A stretch of 64,000 bases of DNA from Prunus persica (taxonomy: Eukaryota; Streptophyta; Magnoliopsida; Rosales; Rosaceae). Under the pieces are notes generated by a model. It was not told where the DNA came from and did no database searches. It saw only the letters and a program-made list of their open reading frames with translations. Below are positions 22,781 to 33,527 of this stretch, piece by piece; position 1 is the first letter of the stretch; each line of letters starts with the position of its first letter. The stretch lies in NCBI RefSeq assembly GCF_000346465.2, contig NC_034016.1, positions 10,969,805 through 11,033,804 of the forward strand, read 5' to 3'. A program made the position numbers and the translations under genes.

Positions 22781-23546
22781 TCTTCAATTTTTGAATTGGC
22801 AGAGAAGAGAGAGAGGGTTTCTGGCTGGGTCTCGGGCGGGGCTGGAGGTGTTCTGGGTAGAGAGAAAAACAAAGGGTGAGAGAGAGGAAGAGAGGGAGAG
22901 GACAAGGACAGTAAGGCAGCCGCCGCTTGCATCCCTAAGGACTCTGCTTCCACTCCTAATAAGGAGAGCCCAAGAAGAGGACTTGCAATGGCTACAAGTG
23001 AACCTAGATCGAGTTCTCGAAAACTGGGCTTGTAGACTTTGCAACTGAGGGAGTTACAGAAGCGATCGTTCAGCGAGTCGAGGCCTAGCTCCGAAATGGG
23101 CTTCCCAAAATGCGTCATTCATGGAGTTGAGCTAAGTCGAAGCCTCTCTCTCCCTTTGTAAATTTCAATCATTTTTTCTTTTATGGGTCCTCTTCCTCAG
23201 CAATTTATGCGAGTGAAGTTGCTCCAAGAACAACAACAATGGTTGCGCTAGATTTGGGGAAGAAGATGAGTTGGAGATGGATTTTTATTTATTTTTTAAG
23301 TTTTTTTTTCATTTATTAAATAATGTTATTTTATTTATTTAGTTTGGGGCCCACTTGGGCCACTTTATACTAAACTTGTGAGTTGTACCACCACATCAGC
23401 TTTTAACGGTGGTTCTAACAGAATAACTAACGGACGTATTAAATTGGTATGAAAATAAATATTATGTGTGTGACTAAGACGAAAAAATTTGATGTGTCGA
23501 ACTCTAAACTTCGGTAAACTTTACCATGGTAAAGTGAAAATTACCC
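22781..23546. mobile_element. Mutator-like element end with possible captured exon sequence
   Basis: The right border reads GGTAAAGTGAAAATTACCC, i.e. an outward GGGTAATTTTCACTTTACC typical of plant MULE termini and related to the ends of the 56802-58143 element. No left partner was found. Inside, about 22900-23120 is GC-rich with a plus-strand frame that reads like real protein (KDSASTPNKESPRRGLAM and ESRPSSEMGFPK) before stops. This may be a captured gene fragment that I cannot identify. Confidence 0.4.
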
Positions 23547-23576
23547 TATTTAATAACACTTAAGTTGTCTCATTTC

Positions 23577-23822
23577 TGTCAAATAAAAATTATTTTGTCT
23601 TTGATGTAATTGACTTGATCTGGGACAACTATAAGGGTTTTAGACAAGTTATCTTTGCAATTTATTCTCTTCAGATTGTTTTAGTTCTTCAACTGGCTCA
23701 GATCACTGGAGAAGTTTTACCCATATCCGTTGTATTGCTACTTGGATGGCTCTCTTTGTACTTTTTCAGTTGATCTAATAAACTATTATTGCTTGTTCTA
23801 AAAAAAATATTCATGACATAAT
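23577..23822 (+). mobile_element. 5'-truncated LINE 3' end
   Basis: It ends CTTGTTCTAAAAAAAATATTC after CTCTTTGTACTTTTTCAGTT, the usual tail of plant L1 elements. It is flanked by 17-bp direct repeats: TTAAGTTGTCTCATTTC at 23560-23576 and TTAAGTTGCCTCATTTC at 23823-23839. Only the last ~240 bases of the element were inserted. Confidence 0.65.
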
Positions 23823-23839
23823 TTAAGTTGCCTCATTTC

Positions 23840-24224
23840 CTAATCCAAAAAGTGGCTAAATTTATGAATTGAAGTGAAATTTACCTATAGATCATAAGAT
23901 TTTTAAATGCAAAGTTACTGATTAGTGAATAATTTTTAAATGATAGAGTTAGAGACTTTTTGGCATTAGAATGCGTAAATGAATAATATGACTCATTTTG
24001 CAACCTTCGGCACCACTAAGTCATCACCTAAAGTCTCAACCCCATTTGTGCCATTGGACTCGAGACTCTTTGTATCGCCCATACTAGCAAGCTTCAAACT
24101 ACTTTCTGTCCGATAAACAAGTATGGTAAAACTAGTGGTGGAATCGGTTCGGTTACCGACCCGATTCCACCCTCCGACGTACCTACCGACATCATCAGTA
24201 TAGCTTAAAATTGGAACTGCTACC
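23840..24224. other. Intergenic sequence
   Basis: No feature recognised apart from CTGCTACC at its end, which may be the left target duplication of the following hAT element. Confidence 0.4.
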
Positions 24225-24890
24225 TAGGGGTGTACATCGGTTCGAAACCAATGAATTTTGATCAATCTAATCCAATCCAATCCATTTTTTTTTTAATATT
24301 AGATTTGAGATTTTACAATCCAATGTGTTCGGATGTTTGGATCCAATCCAATCCAATCCAATCCAATCCAAGTACATTGGATTGGATGATCGGTTTGTAT
24401 GAAAATATGATAATCACAAATATAATCGTATAGAATTCAATTCGATAGAAAATACCATTAAGTAATACCATTAAGTATGTACTAAATAGGCATAAATAAA
24501 TTACAACACAAAGTTCGACATTTAGAGTTCAAGTTACATCCATTCCTTAAAAAAAGAAACACTAAACTAAAGTCAAGATAAAAACTTAGATAACTCTTCA
24601 AGGTTCCAGGTCCAACAATCTTTTAATTTCTTTCTTATCCTTATATTATTTCCTACAATCAACAAATATGTATATGACAATATTAGATAGAAAGAATGAT
24701 ACAAACTTACGTACAGAGCATGCAACCATATTCCACATCAAGTTTCATTCAAAGTAAGTTTTGATGTAGGACCCAAAATTTCTACAAAAAAAAGAAAATA
24801 CCATATTAATATAAATATAACAAAAATAGTACTAATTAATTTCAACTATGAAACTTATCTTAAAATAATATTTACCTGATGCAATTTCTT
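24225..24890 (-). mobile_element. 3' terminal region of a hAT element
   Basis: It begins TAGGGGTGTACATCGGTTCG, a hAT-type terminal repeat, followed by clusters of AATCCAATCC and its inverse GGATTGGATT (24265-24390), typical subterminal repeats. It then runs as AT-rich sequence to the end of the transposase pseudogene on the minus strand. Confidence 0.55.
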
Positions 24891-25590
24891 CCATTTCATC
24901 TACAACCTTAAGAACATCGGTTTTTGGTGAAGAATGTAACCAATTTTGAGTGCAAATGAGTGCCTCCACTGTTCTCGAGGATAATGAACTCCTAAAGAGA
25001 TCTAGAATGCGACCACCAGTACTAAATGTTGATTAAGATACTACAGTAGAGATAGGTATTGGCAACACATCTCATGCAATATAAGACAAAATCTTATATT
25101 TTTCAGAATTCATCTTCCACCAACCCAGGAGATCAAAGTTCTCATTTTTTTGGATTCTCACATGTTTCAATTAAGTACCTGTCAACTTCTGTTTTAGACT
25201 CTTCACCATCAGGTTTCTCCACAAGTTTCATGAACCCAATAGTGAAAGCAGTAGCAAAATCTACTTCATTACTATCAATCTCCATCTCACTTGGATTATG
25301 AGTCTCATCCTTATATGCAGCATTTTCATTGTAAAGCAATTTATATTGATCATATAATTCATTCAACTTGCTTCTCACTTTACTTGTCACCTCACTAGCT
25401 TTATCTTCACCACATAACAAAGAAAAATAATACTGCGAATAACGTTTCTTGTAACAAGGATCAAGTAAAACAGCAACAAACAAATACATGTTAATTTTCT
25501 TTTAGCTTCCCTAATATTTTTCATATTTCTTCAGCATATTCTCAGCCATTATCTTAAGAATAACATCTTTACTATGACTCCAACTTTGCA
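24890..25590 (-). pseudogene. hAT transposase pseudogene, C-terminal part
   Basis: Read on the minus strand: KDVILKIMAENMLKKYEKY, a stop, then YLFVAVLLDPCYKKRYSQYY, later KTEVDRYLIETCENP and the hATC segment ILPIPISTVVS, a stop, then STFSTGGRILDLFRSS. This is a RICESLEEPER/Ac-like transposase. The stop at 25033-25035 sits where the catalytic Glu of the SES motif should be. The N-terminal part lies at 28100-29440; the two were separated by inserted elements. Confidence 0.8.
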
Positions 25591-26240
25591 ATTACACATG
25601 AACCACACACAAAAGTTTCAGAAACAGATTTACGGTTACATAAAAGTACCAAAAAATGTTGGTAAAATATAAAGATAATTGTTATATTTACGGAATTTCG
25701 AAAATAAAACTTCACTATAAATTCGAAATAAATACAAGAAAATAACGACAAAGAAAATGTTAAGAATACTTTATAGATGATCGAGTCTAGAAGTTGGTTC
25801 TATCTCCTTAAGACGAAATTGCCTCCTCACAAGTGCTTTTAGGATTTGCTTGGCAAACATCTCCCAAGATACAACAATCGACTTCCTGTTGAAGTAGCAC
25901 TACAATCCCCAAGAAAAGCAAACTCAAACTTGTGTATGAATTCTCTCTCACTAACTCACTATATTTATGAAAATATAATGCTATGAATGCTCTAAAAACT
26001 ACATTGTTGGATGATAATTGGATGAATGAAATGTTGTGGTTACTTTTCTATTTATAGGCAACAAGGCCTCTGTTCAGAAAAGATGTGACTGAAAAATATC
26101 AACAGATGTGTACTTTCATGTTGCAACCATAAGCCAAGAAGTGTAATGTTTCAATTACTATGAAACAATGCAACTTAAGCCAAGAAGTGCAATGTTTCAA
26201 TTTCTATGAAACAATGCAACTTTTCACATATGAAACAATG
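25591..26240 (-). mobile_element. Probable LTR-type insertion within the hAT pseudogene (left part)
   Basis: The sequence breaks the transposase between recognisable segments. On the minus strand it has CCTATAAATAGAAAAGT (TATA-like, near 26055) followed by a long untranslated-looking stretch, as in an LTR. A ~46-bp unit (AAGCCAAGAAGTG start, at 26131 and 26177) is repeated in tandem, with a third copy at 27894 beyond the nested solo LTR. Borders not resolved. Confidence 0.45.
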
Positions 26241-26245
26241 CAACT

Positions 26246-27887
26246 TGTTGAGGACCAAAAAATCAAAGGTTAGGCCCAAAAAATAAAAGGTTGGGCCCGA
26301 ATAAATTCTCAGCCAAATACGACACACTATTGAGAAAAGACCCAATTTGGAGCACGCAAAAGTCCGCCATGCACGAGTCACACTCTACGTGCCATGCCAA
26401 ATAAATAATCTGTCATGCTAGGAATTGAGATTAAGATTATAAAATGCACTAGCTCTACAAATCCATGCTAATTATCCCGTCAAGCATCATAATAAAAAGC
26501 ATGCCATGCCAAGCGGGAGATGATTATTTCCCACCTGACCTTGCTATAAGCTTAAGTGGGCCCAAGCCACTCAAATGTTCGGGGCTTGCTTGAGTGGGTT
26601 GTGGTATAGATGGTAACAAGTTGTCATGAGGCCCATTGAGGGGCCAAGAAATGGGAGTCTCGGGTTGCTTGGGAGCCTCGAAACTCAAGCCCGTTTCTTG
26701 AGCCCAAACATGTGGGTGAGCATAAAAGAGAGAGAGAGAGAGAGAAAGTAGCCCAATATCCTAGAGAAATTAGCCCAACACCTGTGAGGTTAGCCCATTT
26801 ATTTGATAAACTAACTCATTGTCCTAGAAGGCCCATGTAACTAAAATAAAGACCTGCAAAAGCCTCAGCACTTGGCTGAAAAACAAAAGCCACGTATTCA
26901 GTAAGGATGTCCACGTATGCAGAGTTGCTGGGAAGCTCCAGCACAATTTTGGGGGGGAGGGGGGGAACGAATTTCAAGCAAAGGCATTCAAAGGACTATG
27001 GGATTTTAGCGCGTAGGCTGCCAAGAAGAGGGGCACCCTTCGAACCAGCATGTATACCCATTTCTTTCCTTCATCAGATCTGGCCATGAAAGAAGGAAGG
27101 AAAGAAAGAAAAGGGGATGGCTGAGAATATGAGTTCTCTACTGAGGTAGCTGCAGGAAGAGAATTGAGCTTCCAAAAATCCCTGATTTTGTGAGATTGGG
27201 CAGAGGGGATTTTTACCATTATAAGATAAGTCAAAGGAAGGGAGAAGAAAGAAAGGGAAAAGTTTGGCCAAATTGGATAGAAACCATTAGGGTTTCTTAG
27301 AAAAGAATAGCTTCCAGCGGCTATAAATAAGGCCTCTTCTACCCAACAAAGGAACAACCACATCCAGAGAGCAAGCTTCTTCTATTACCTCCAAAACCCA
27401 GCAATTTCGTGCTCAGTTCATCCTTCTCCCCCTTGTTTTTCCTCTTGGTAGACTGTTCTAATATTTAACAGAACCTTTGTCGAGCTACCGGAAAATCACT
27501 TAAGCCATCCATTGCCCTCTTATAGTATATCCCTTCTTCTTAACCAAACCCTCTGATAACCCTTGGCCCCTTTCCTTAGAATCCATGTTTTTTCATAAAA
27601 ACTCACAGCACTCTCCTTTTAAAGCTAAACCCATGATCACTTTGCTTCCATGCCACAAGTCTCTCATGCCAAGCTAAGAATCACCTGTAAGCACTAAGAA
27701 TCCATCTGTAAGCAGCCATTGTTTTTATTGGTGAAGGTGACCAGGGTGTTTCCTAAGGCTTCACTATCCTTTCGAAACATTCTTGAGGTCTGATCTTTGA
27801 ACTCAAACACATAGGGTAATTTCATATATTTTGTTCCTTACGGCAGCTCAGCCCATTTGTAGCTGCTGGCAGAAAAAACCCCCTACA
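26246..27887 (+). mobile_element. Solo LTR, 1642 bp
   Basis: It starts TGTTGAGGACC and ends CCCCCTACA, flanked by perfect 5-bp duplications CAACT (26241-26245 and 27888-27892). A promoter-like GGCTATAAATAAGGCCTC lies at 27318-27335, followed by a long leader. A (GA)n tract is at about 26727-26746. There is no second LTR or internal coding region, so unequal recombination has probably removed the rest. Its family is not identified. The open frames inside look non-coding. Confidence 0.75.
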
Positions 27888-27892
27888 CAACT

Positions 27893-28100
27893 TAAGCTAA
27901 GAAGTGTAATGTTTCAATTTCTATGAAACAATGCAACTTTTCACATAAAATATTATTATTTTATTCACAAACAAAAAAAATAATATTTATTTGTCCTCGA
28001 TTAAGAACATGACTATTCCCAATTGATACATACCAATTCATAAAAGTCATGTACAGTCACGGGTCCCACAATTTAATTTCCATTCAATTAATAAAAAATT
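27893..28100 (-). mobile_element. Right part of the LTR-type insertion in the hAT pseudogene
   Basis: It begins with the third copy of the 46-bp unit and runs to the point where the transposase frame resumes. AT-rich. Confidence 0.4.
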
Positions 28101-29440
28101 AAATATAAATTATAATTTTCTAGCAGAAAATAGTAGAGTTGCATCATAAAAGGCTTTCAAAAACTTAATAAAGTAGCGGGCATTATTCCAATCCAATGAG
28201 GTGGGAGCGCTTTTCCTTTCAACCATACAAAACTCAAGAACATACTGTGTATCTTGTTCCTCTAAGCGTTCAAAAGCTTTTTGATATTTTTTTTTTTGCA
28301 ACTTCTAACATTAAATAAGTAGAATTCCACCTTGTCGGAACATCAAGACATATAGCCTTATGTGAAGAAATTTTCACTTGCTCCACACAAGCCTTAAACT
28401 TTTGGGACCTCGCTGGTGATTGACTCATGATAGTCTTCTAGACCTTCCTTAACAATGAGATTTAATATGTGTGCACAACACCTCATGTGCATATTTTCAC
28501 CTTCAATATTGAACCATTCCAATTATTCACTTTGTTTGACAAAAATGTAACAACATGATCATTTGAGGTTGCATTATCAACTATCACAGTCAACACTATC
28601 AATTCTCCACTCTAGTAGACATGTCTCAAGTACCCTTCCAATTGTATCACCTTTGTGATTTACAATTGTTCAAAAATTCATAATTTTCTTATGTAATCTC
28701 CACTGATCATTTATATAATAAGCTGTGAGACACATATAGTTAAGATTTTGGAGAGATGACCATGTGTTTGTGGTGAGACTAACTCTTTAGCGATTAGCAA
28801 CTAAATAATCTTTCAACTTTATCTTCTCTTTCTTATAAATCTTTAAGACATCTTTTGCAATTGTAACGCAAGATGGGACTTGAAGTCTAGGTTCAAAAAC
28901 ACGTAACATATCCCTAAAACCCTCACCCTCTACAACTTTAAAAGGTTGTTCATCAAGTATAATAAATCTAACAATTGCTTCCCTACATGACTCTGGACTA
29001 TAACTTGTAGCAATCAGTTTGCCTTCCTCCTCGCCTTTCTTTGGTTGGAAAGACAAAGTTTTTTGCTTCTTAATATCTCGACCTGGATACTCTTTACATT
29101 GATTTGCCAAATGACTCAACAAGTTTGATGTCCCATTTTTTTTGCTACCATATGCATACACTTTATTGCAATATTTGCATTTTGCCTTAGGATTTTTTGG
29201 ATCATCTTGCATCTTAATAAAGTTCTCCCAAACAATTGAAGGAGGTCTAGCAGGTTTTCTCTAACCATCTTCAATGGGAGCAGAATCATTGGCTTTGGTT
29301 TCTTGTGGCAACACTTCAACATTTGAAGGCTTGACAGTATCGAGCCCATTAGAAGTTGAAGGTGCATCAGTTCGTGGTTGACTTCTATTTCCAGTTGGAT
29401 TTCCTTTGGAAGTTGAAGTTGGAGTAGTCACTTGTTTCAT
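28100..29440 (-). pseudogene. hAT transposase pseudogene, N-terminal and middle parts
   Basis: The start ATG is probably at 29440-29438 (MKQVTTPTSTSKGN). After a stop near 29263 the frame continues RKPARPPSIVWENF into a BED zinc finger at about 29210-29090 (CKYCNKVYAYGSKKNGTSNL, then HLANQC). It then runs through ESCREAIVRFIILDEQPFKV and, with stops and shifts, LTAYYINDQWRLHKKIMNF and PTRWNSTYLMLEVA, to ATLLFSARKL, where it is interrupted. The C-terminal part is at 24890-25590. It is clearly non-functional. Confidence 0.82.
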
Positions 29441-29444
29441 AAAT

Positions 29445-31589
29445 TGACAGGACCCGATCCCAATTCCACTTTGGAATTCGAACCAAGTCCTGTGCGTGTC
29501 CGACACCTGGCGAATGTCGGGCACAAATGACCTTTTTACCCTTCCTGTTACAATTACTAGTAAAACTTCCCTTAGACTCCTGCCAAAAATTCGGTAGAGT
29601 CTCCCCTGTATTTTGTCTAAACCCAAAATCTTCCACCTGTTAAACAAGCAAAAAATTTTCCACCAACTGCCAGAATAAAATAACCAAACATTCACCAGAT
29701 CAAGTTTCCCACTAAAACGAGATATCAGAGCATTTTCTACTAATTTTCAAGATTTCAAGAACTTTTACAATAAAATCCTACGTTTCTTGGTGGTGCGGAA
29801 GCTAGGAGTGGTCCGATGGTGGATGCCTGCGCACTTCTACAGCCTGGGGGCGAAAAACAAGTTTGAAAATGTGAGTGGACAAAAATAATGTTCTTGAAAT
29901 CAGTTTATAATCATAATAACCCCCATGGTAAAAATAACTTGATAAGTAAGGCTAAAGTTCAACTGTGTTTAATATAAGGTATTCATCTAACTATATATAA
30001 ATGTATGTATATAAATTCGTAAAACTGAACAATTATATGGAGATATAAAACATGCACGAACATTGAGGAAACTGATATAAAATGACTGAAAGCAATAGCT
30101 GTATAAAAGTACTCAAATTCCTTTAAACTACCACCTAAATGTACCCCTGTAAAATCCGTCAAATCCCCTGGCAGGTCTCGGCGACACAAAGTCTACCCGA
30201 GCCGCAAACTGGCAGGATTCAGGGGACTATGGTCAGCCTGATCCGCCGGCAGGTCTCGATGACACCAAGTCGACTCGAGCCGCTCTGGCAAGATACAGGG
30301 GACCGTAGTCAGCTTGATCCGCAATCCTGGCAGGTCTCGGGGACACAGAGTCAGCCGAGCCGTAAATCCTGGCAGGTCTCGGGAAACCAAGTCAGCCGAG
30401 CCGCAAATCCTGGCAGGTCTCGAGACACCAAGTCAGCCGAGCCACAAATCCTGGCAGGTCTCGGGGACACAGAGTCAGCCGAGCCGCAAATCCTGACAGG
30501 TCTCGGGGACACAGAGTCAGCCGAGCCGCAAATCCTAGCACTCACGGTCCGAGCGTCCCCGAAACTCGTGAGGCATTGTCAAGTGCACTGACAGAACTGT
30601 AAACAGACTGGATGTCCGTAGACATCGGTCCGTGTGAGGGTAATCACTAAAAACAAGCGGGTACATAGTGGTTCTAATTTAGAAAAATTTGATAATTCAC
30701 TGTATTTGACAAGTCTGAAACTAAGCTGCTATTTTCTCTGATATAAATCTCAACTCTGCTTTCTGTCACTTTCTACCATGTTCAACTAAGCAGCATAGAA
30801 ATAAAGATATTTTACGGCACAAATCATGCTCGGAAAACATTCGGTAAAACTTATTCAAAATCAAATAATGAAATTTACTCATATAAACTCATTTATAAAA
30901 ACTTATTTATATAGAATCAATATAAAATCATTTATGTAAACTCATTTATATAAAGCATTTATATAACTCATTTATATAAAATTATTTATGAAAGAAAGTC
31001 CACTCACTGCTGGTCCGAGCTAGCTGGACCTTTTGAAGGTCCCTCCTGTGGTTCTGCCGGTCCTCTGGTACCTGGATCGACGGAAATGGTGGCCGGAGGA
31101 GGGAGATCGAAGGCCTTGAAGTTTCGGTGAGTTCCCGTCGTTCTTTCGCAGTTTCCGACCAGCACAGGTCGTCGGCAGGCGGGGGATCGGTCGTGAAAGG
31201 TAGGGGACTCGACGGTGGTTCCATCGCCACCCGTCCCGTGGCCGATGGTGCCCAGAGGCGGCGCCAGCAAGCTCTGGAAGGCGGCGGCCCCTTTTTTTTT
31301 CGTCCGAGAGAGAGAGGCTGGCTGGTTTTATAGATCCAACTTCAAGATATTTACGGTTATGCCACTGAGACTCTTTTGACCATAACTCCTTCGTTACAAC
31401 TCCGATTCGGGCTCACTACATGTCTATAAACTTGTTTCGCCGTGATCTACGCAATGGCGCAAGCAGAATTGTCAAATTCCTTCTTGATCAAAAGTCACCT
31501 TTTTCTTAATAAAATATTACGAGGGCAGAATTGTCTTTTTGCAAAATAAAATATTCCTTCATTATGAATTTTTGGTTTGGGATATTACA
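29445..31589 (-). repeat. 3' LTR of the long-LTR gypsy element
   Basis: 2145 bp. It contains a tandem array of a 41-42-bp unit (AAATCCTGGCAGGTCTCG start) at about 30326-30540 with about five copies, and a Q-rich-looking but non-coding surround. It is longer than the 5' LTR by ~53 bases, largely because of the array and an extra ATTTATATAA segment near 30950. Confidence 0.85.
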
Positions 31590-31602
31590 ATCTACCCCCC
31601 TT

Positions 31603-32510
31603 ACAAAAATTTCGTCTTCGAAATTTACGCACTAGTCACTCGAAGAGGGGAAGGGACTGCTCCCACATCTACTACTCGGGTCACCACATAGTCATTTTTA
31701 TTGAAGTTTAAACATTTCTCATGTCAGTATCTGAACTGATTTCTTCCCACAGATGAAACCAGCCTTCAATTCTGCTGATTATTGTCTAACACATGAGATG
31801 GATCAAATTTTTCTCTTCGGAACATGGAAATACGAAAAATATCAAGTCATGGTGATAAATCTGCAGGTAAAGTAAGCTTGTAAATTCCTTGGCCCACACG
31901 CTTTATAGTCTACCTGGGTCCGAAATAGTGAGGGCTTAGTTCTCTCGTTTCCTCTAATCTCACTATACCTTCCTAAGGTGATAAATTTTGGTAATTCCCA
32001 ACTGAAGATCCTTCTAGTATCTGCATAACTCCTTGTCAATCCTGGGTCACTTGAGTCCTTTTCTGATTAATCCAATAAGGTTCTTTATTTCCTTCAACCC
32101 TTTCAGATACCAATAAACTTAGCTTATCATTCCATCTTCATACTTGGGTGATCTATACTATGTCTCGTATAAGGCATCGATTGAAGACATCTCCAGTATA
32201 GGCACCAATGGCCAATTTGAGGTTTGTACTCCGAGGAAGATCAGTTCGCCTGACAACTGTCATGTGAGGCACGCACTCTCAAAGTAGTAACTTCTCACCC
32301 CAATCACTCTGAAACTGCAATATACAACGTCTCAATAACCCTTCTAAAGTGTGAATCATTCTCTTAAGCTGATCATCTGGCTGGGGGTGAATTGCAGTAC
32401 TAAACTGTAATCGGGTCCCAAAAGCTTCTTTTAACTGAGTCCAAACGGGACGTAACCTGGGGTTCTCGATCTAAAACAATAGAGACTGGTACTCCACTGG
32501 CAGGGCCCGG
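31603..32510 (-). pseudogene. Degraded gypsy integrase (C-terminal half)
   Basis: On the minus strand, with stops and shifts: VWTQLKEAFGTRLQFSTAIH, then HPQPDDQLKRMIHTLEGLLR, RCILQFQSDWGEKL, and further on ELSPHYFGP, YKLTLPADLS and DPSHVL. These match the second half of a chromovirus-type gypsy integrase and its C-terminal domain. A chromodomain is not recognisable. The remnant starts abruptly at 32510, next to gag-type sequence. Confidence 0.65.
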
Positions 32511-33527
32511 AACGGTACCTACCACCCTGGCGCATTAGGGCGATTTCTCCTGTTAGATCCTGACAACAACTATCTTCCACTACTTCTGGTTACACCAGCC
32601 CCAGAACGATTTCCAATACTACTATCCTGGCTGGTACCTTCACTGGAACTAAATCCAGGTCGGTAGCCTCCATACCTGCGGCCATTCGGTGATCTGGAAC
32701 TGTAATCACCACTGTAGTTACCTCTCTTAACCATTCCCTGACTAGTATCACCTATGTCAAAATACTGTGCACAGAATTCACCACGTCACCAAAGTTAAAC
32801 TACTAACTGATCACAATACCTCGGATGGAGGCCTTTTAACCTCATCGTAACAAGGTGCTACCTTTTACTTTCAATCTCTACTAGTAGAAAACAATACGTG
32901 AAACCTTTTTCTCGTATTCTGGTCCAATCATTATCTCCTATCCAGCTGCAAAACTCCTGCATCCACACATTCTGTAGACTTCTGGATAGGACTGACTATC
33001 AAATGCGGCTCTAAATTACTTGTCACATACTAGTCCAAGGATCCTGATATTACTTCTTAACCGAGTCCCACCAATACTCTACTATTCTGTGGAACAACCC
33101 TGACCTCCATAATCCGCTCCATTCCTTTCAATTCAATCCTCCTTTACTACTGGGTACCACTATTATCCAAATTTATAGCCTTCAATCCTCTTTACTTGAT
33201 CCACCTATCTCCCGGATGGATCTCTGGGCTACTCAATCTTGGCTAAAGCCTGAGCTAACAGCTCCAAGGTCTACTGGACGTTAGGATCTCCCTGCCTACT
33301 AGGTACAGTAGACACAACTCCTGACGAGCCTCTAACGAAAGATTACTCTACCGGTTTAGATACCGATGTAGTTCCTGCCTGACCTATGGATCTCATCCCC
33401 TTACGTCGGGATAACTGTCTAATTTCCCTACGGACACCACCACCATGAGGGCCCAATTTGAAAAGAAAACGAGGATGCACATAGTGCGAAGTCTACAGGA
33501 AGTGAAACCTATGCTCTGATACCAAAT
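32511..33527 (-). pseudogene. Degraded gypsy gag region and leader
   Basis: On the minus strand around 32740-32560: MVKRGNYSGDYSSRSPNGRR, then YGGYRPGFSSSEG, the Gly/Ser/Arg-rich C-terminal part of gypsy gag, preceded by shifted pieces such as FCAQYFDI. Protease, reverse transcriptase and RNase H are absent between this and the integrase remnant, so a deletion of several kilobases is likely. Confidence 0.5.

Noticed and set aside
30139..30591. A 150-codon frame with a repeated Ser/Gln/Pro motif
   Set aside because: The repetition comes from the 41-42-bp tandem array inside an LTR. The equivalent frame is broken in the other LTR.
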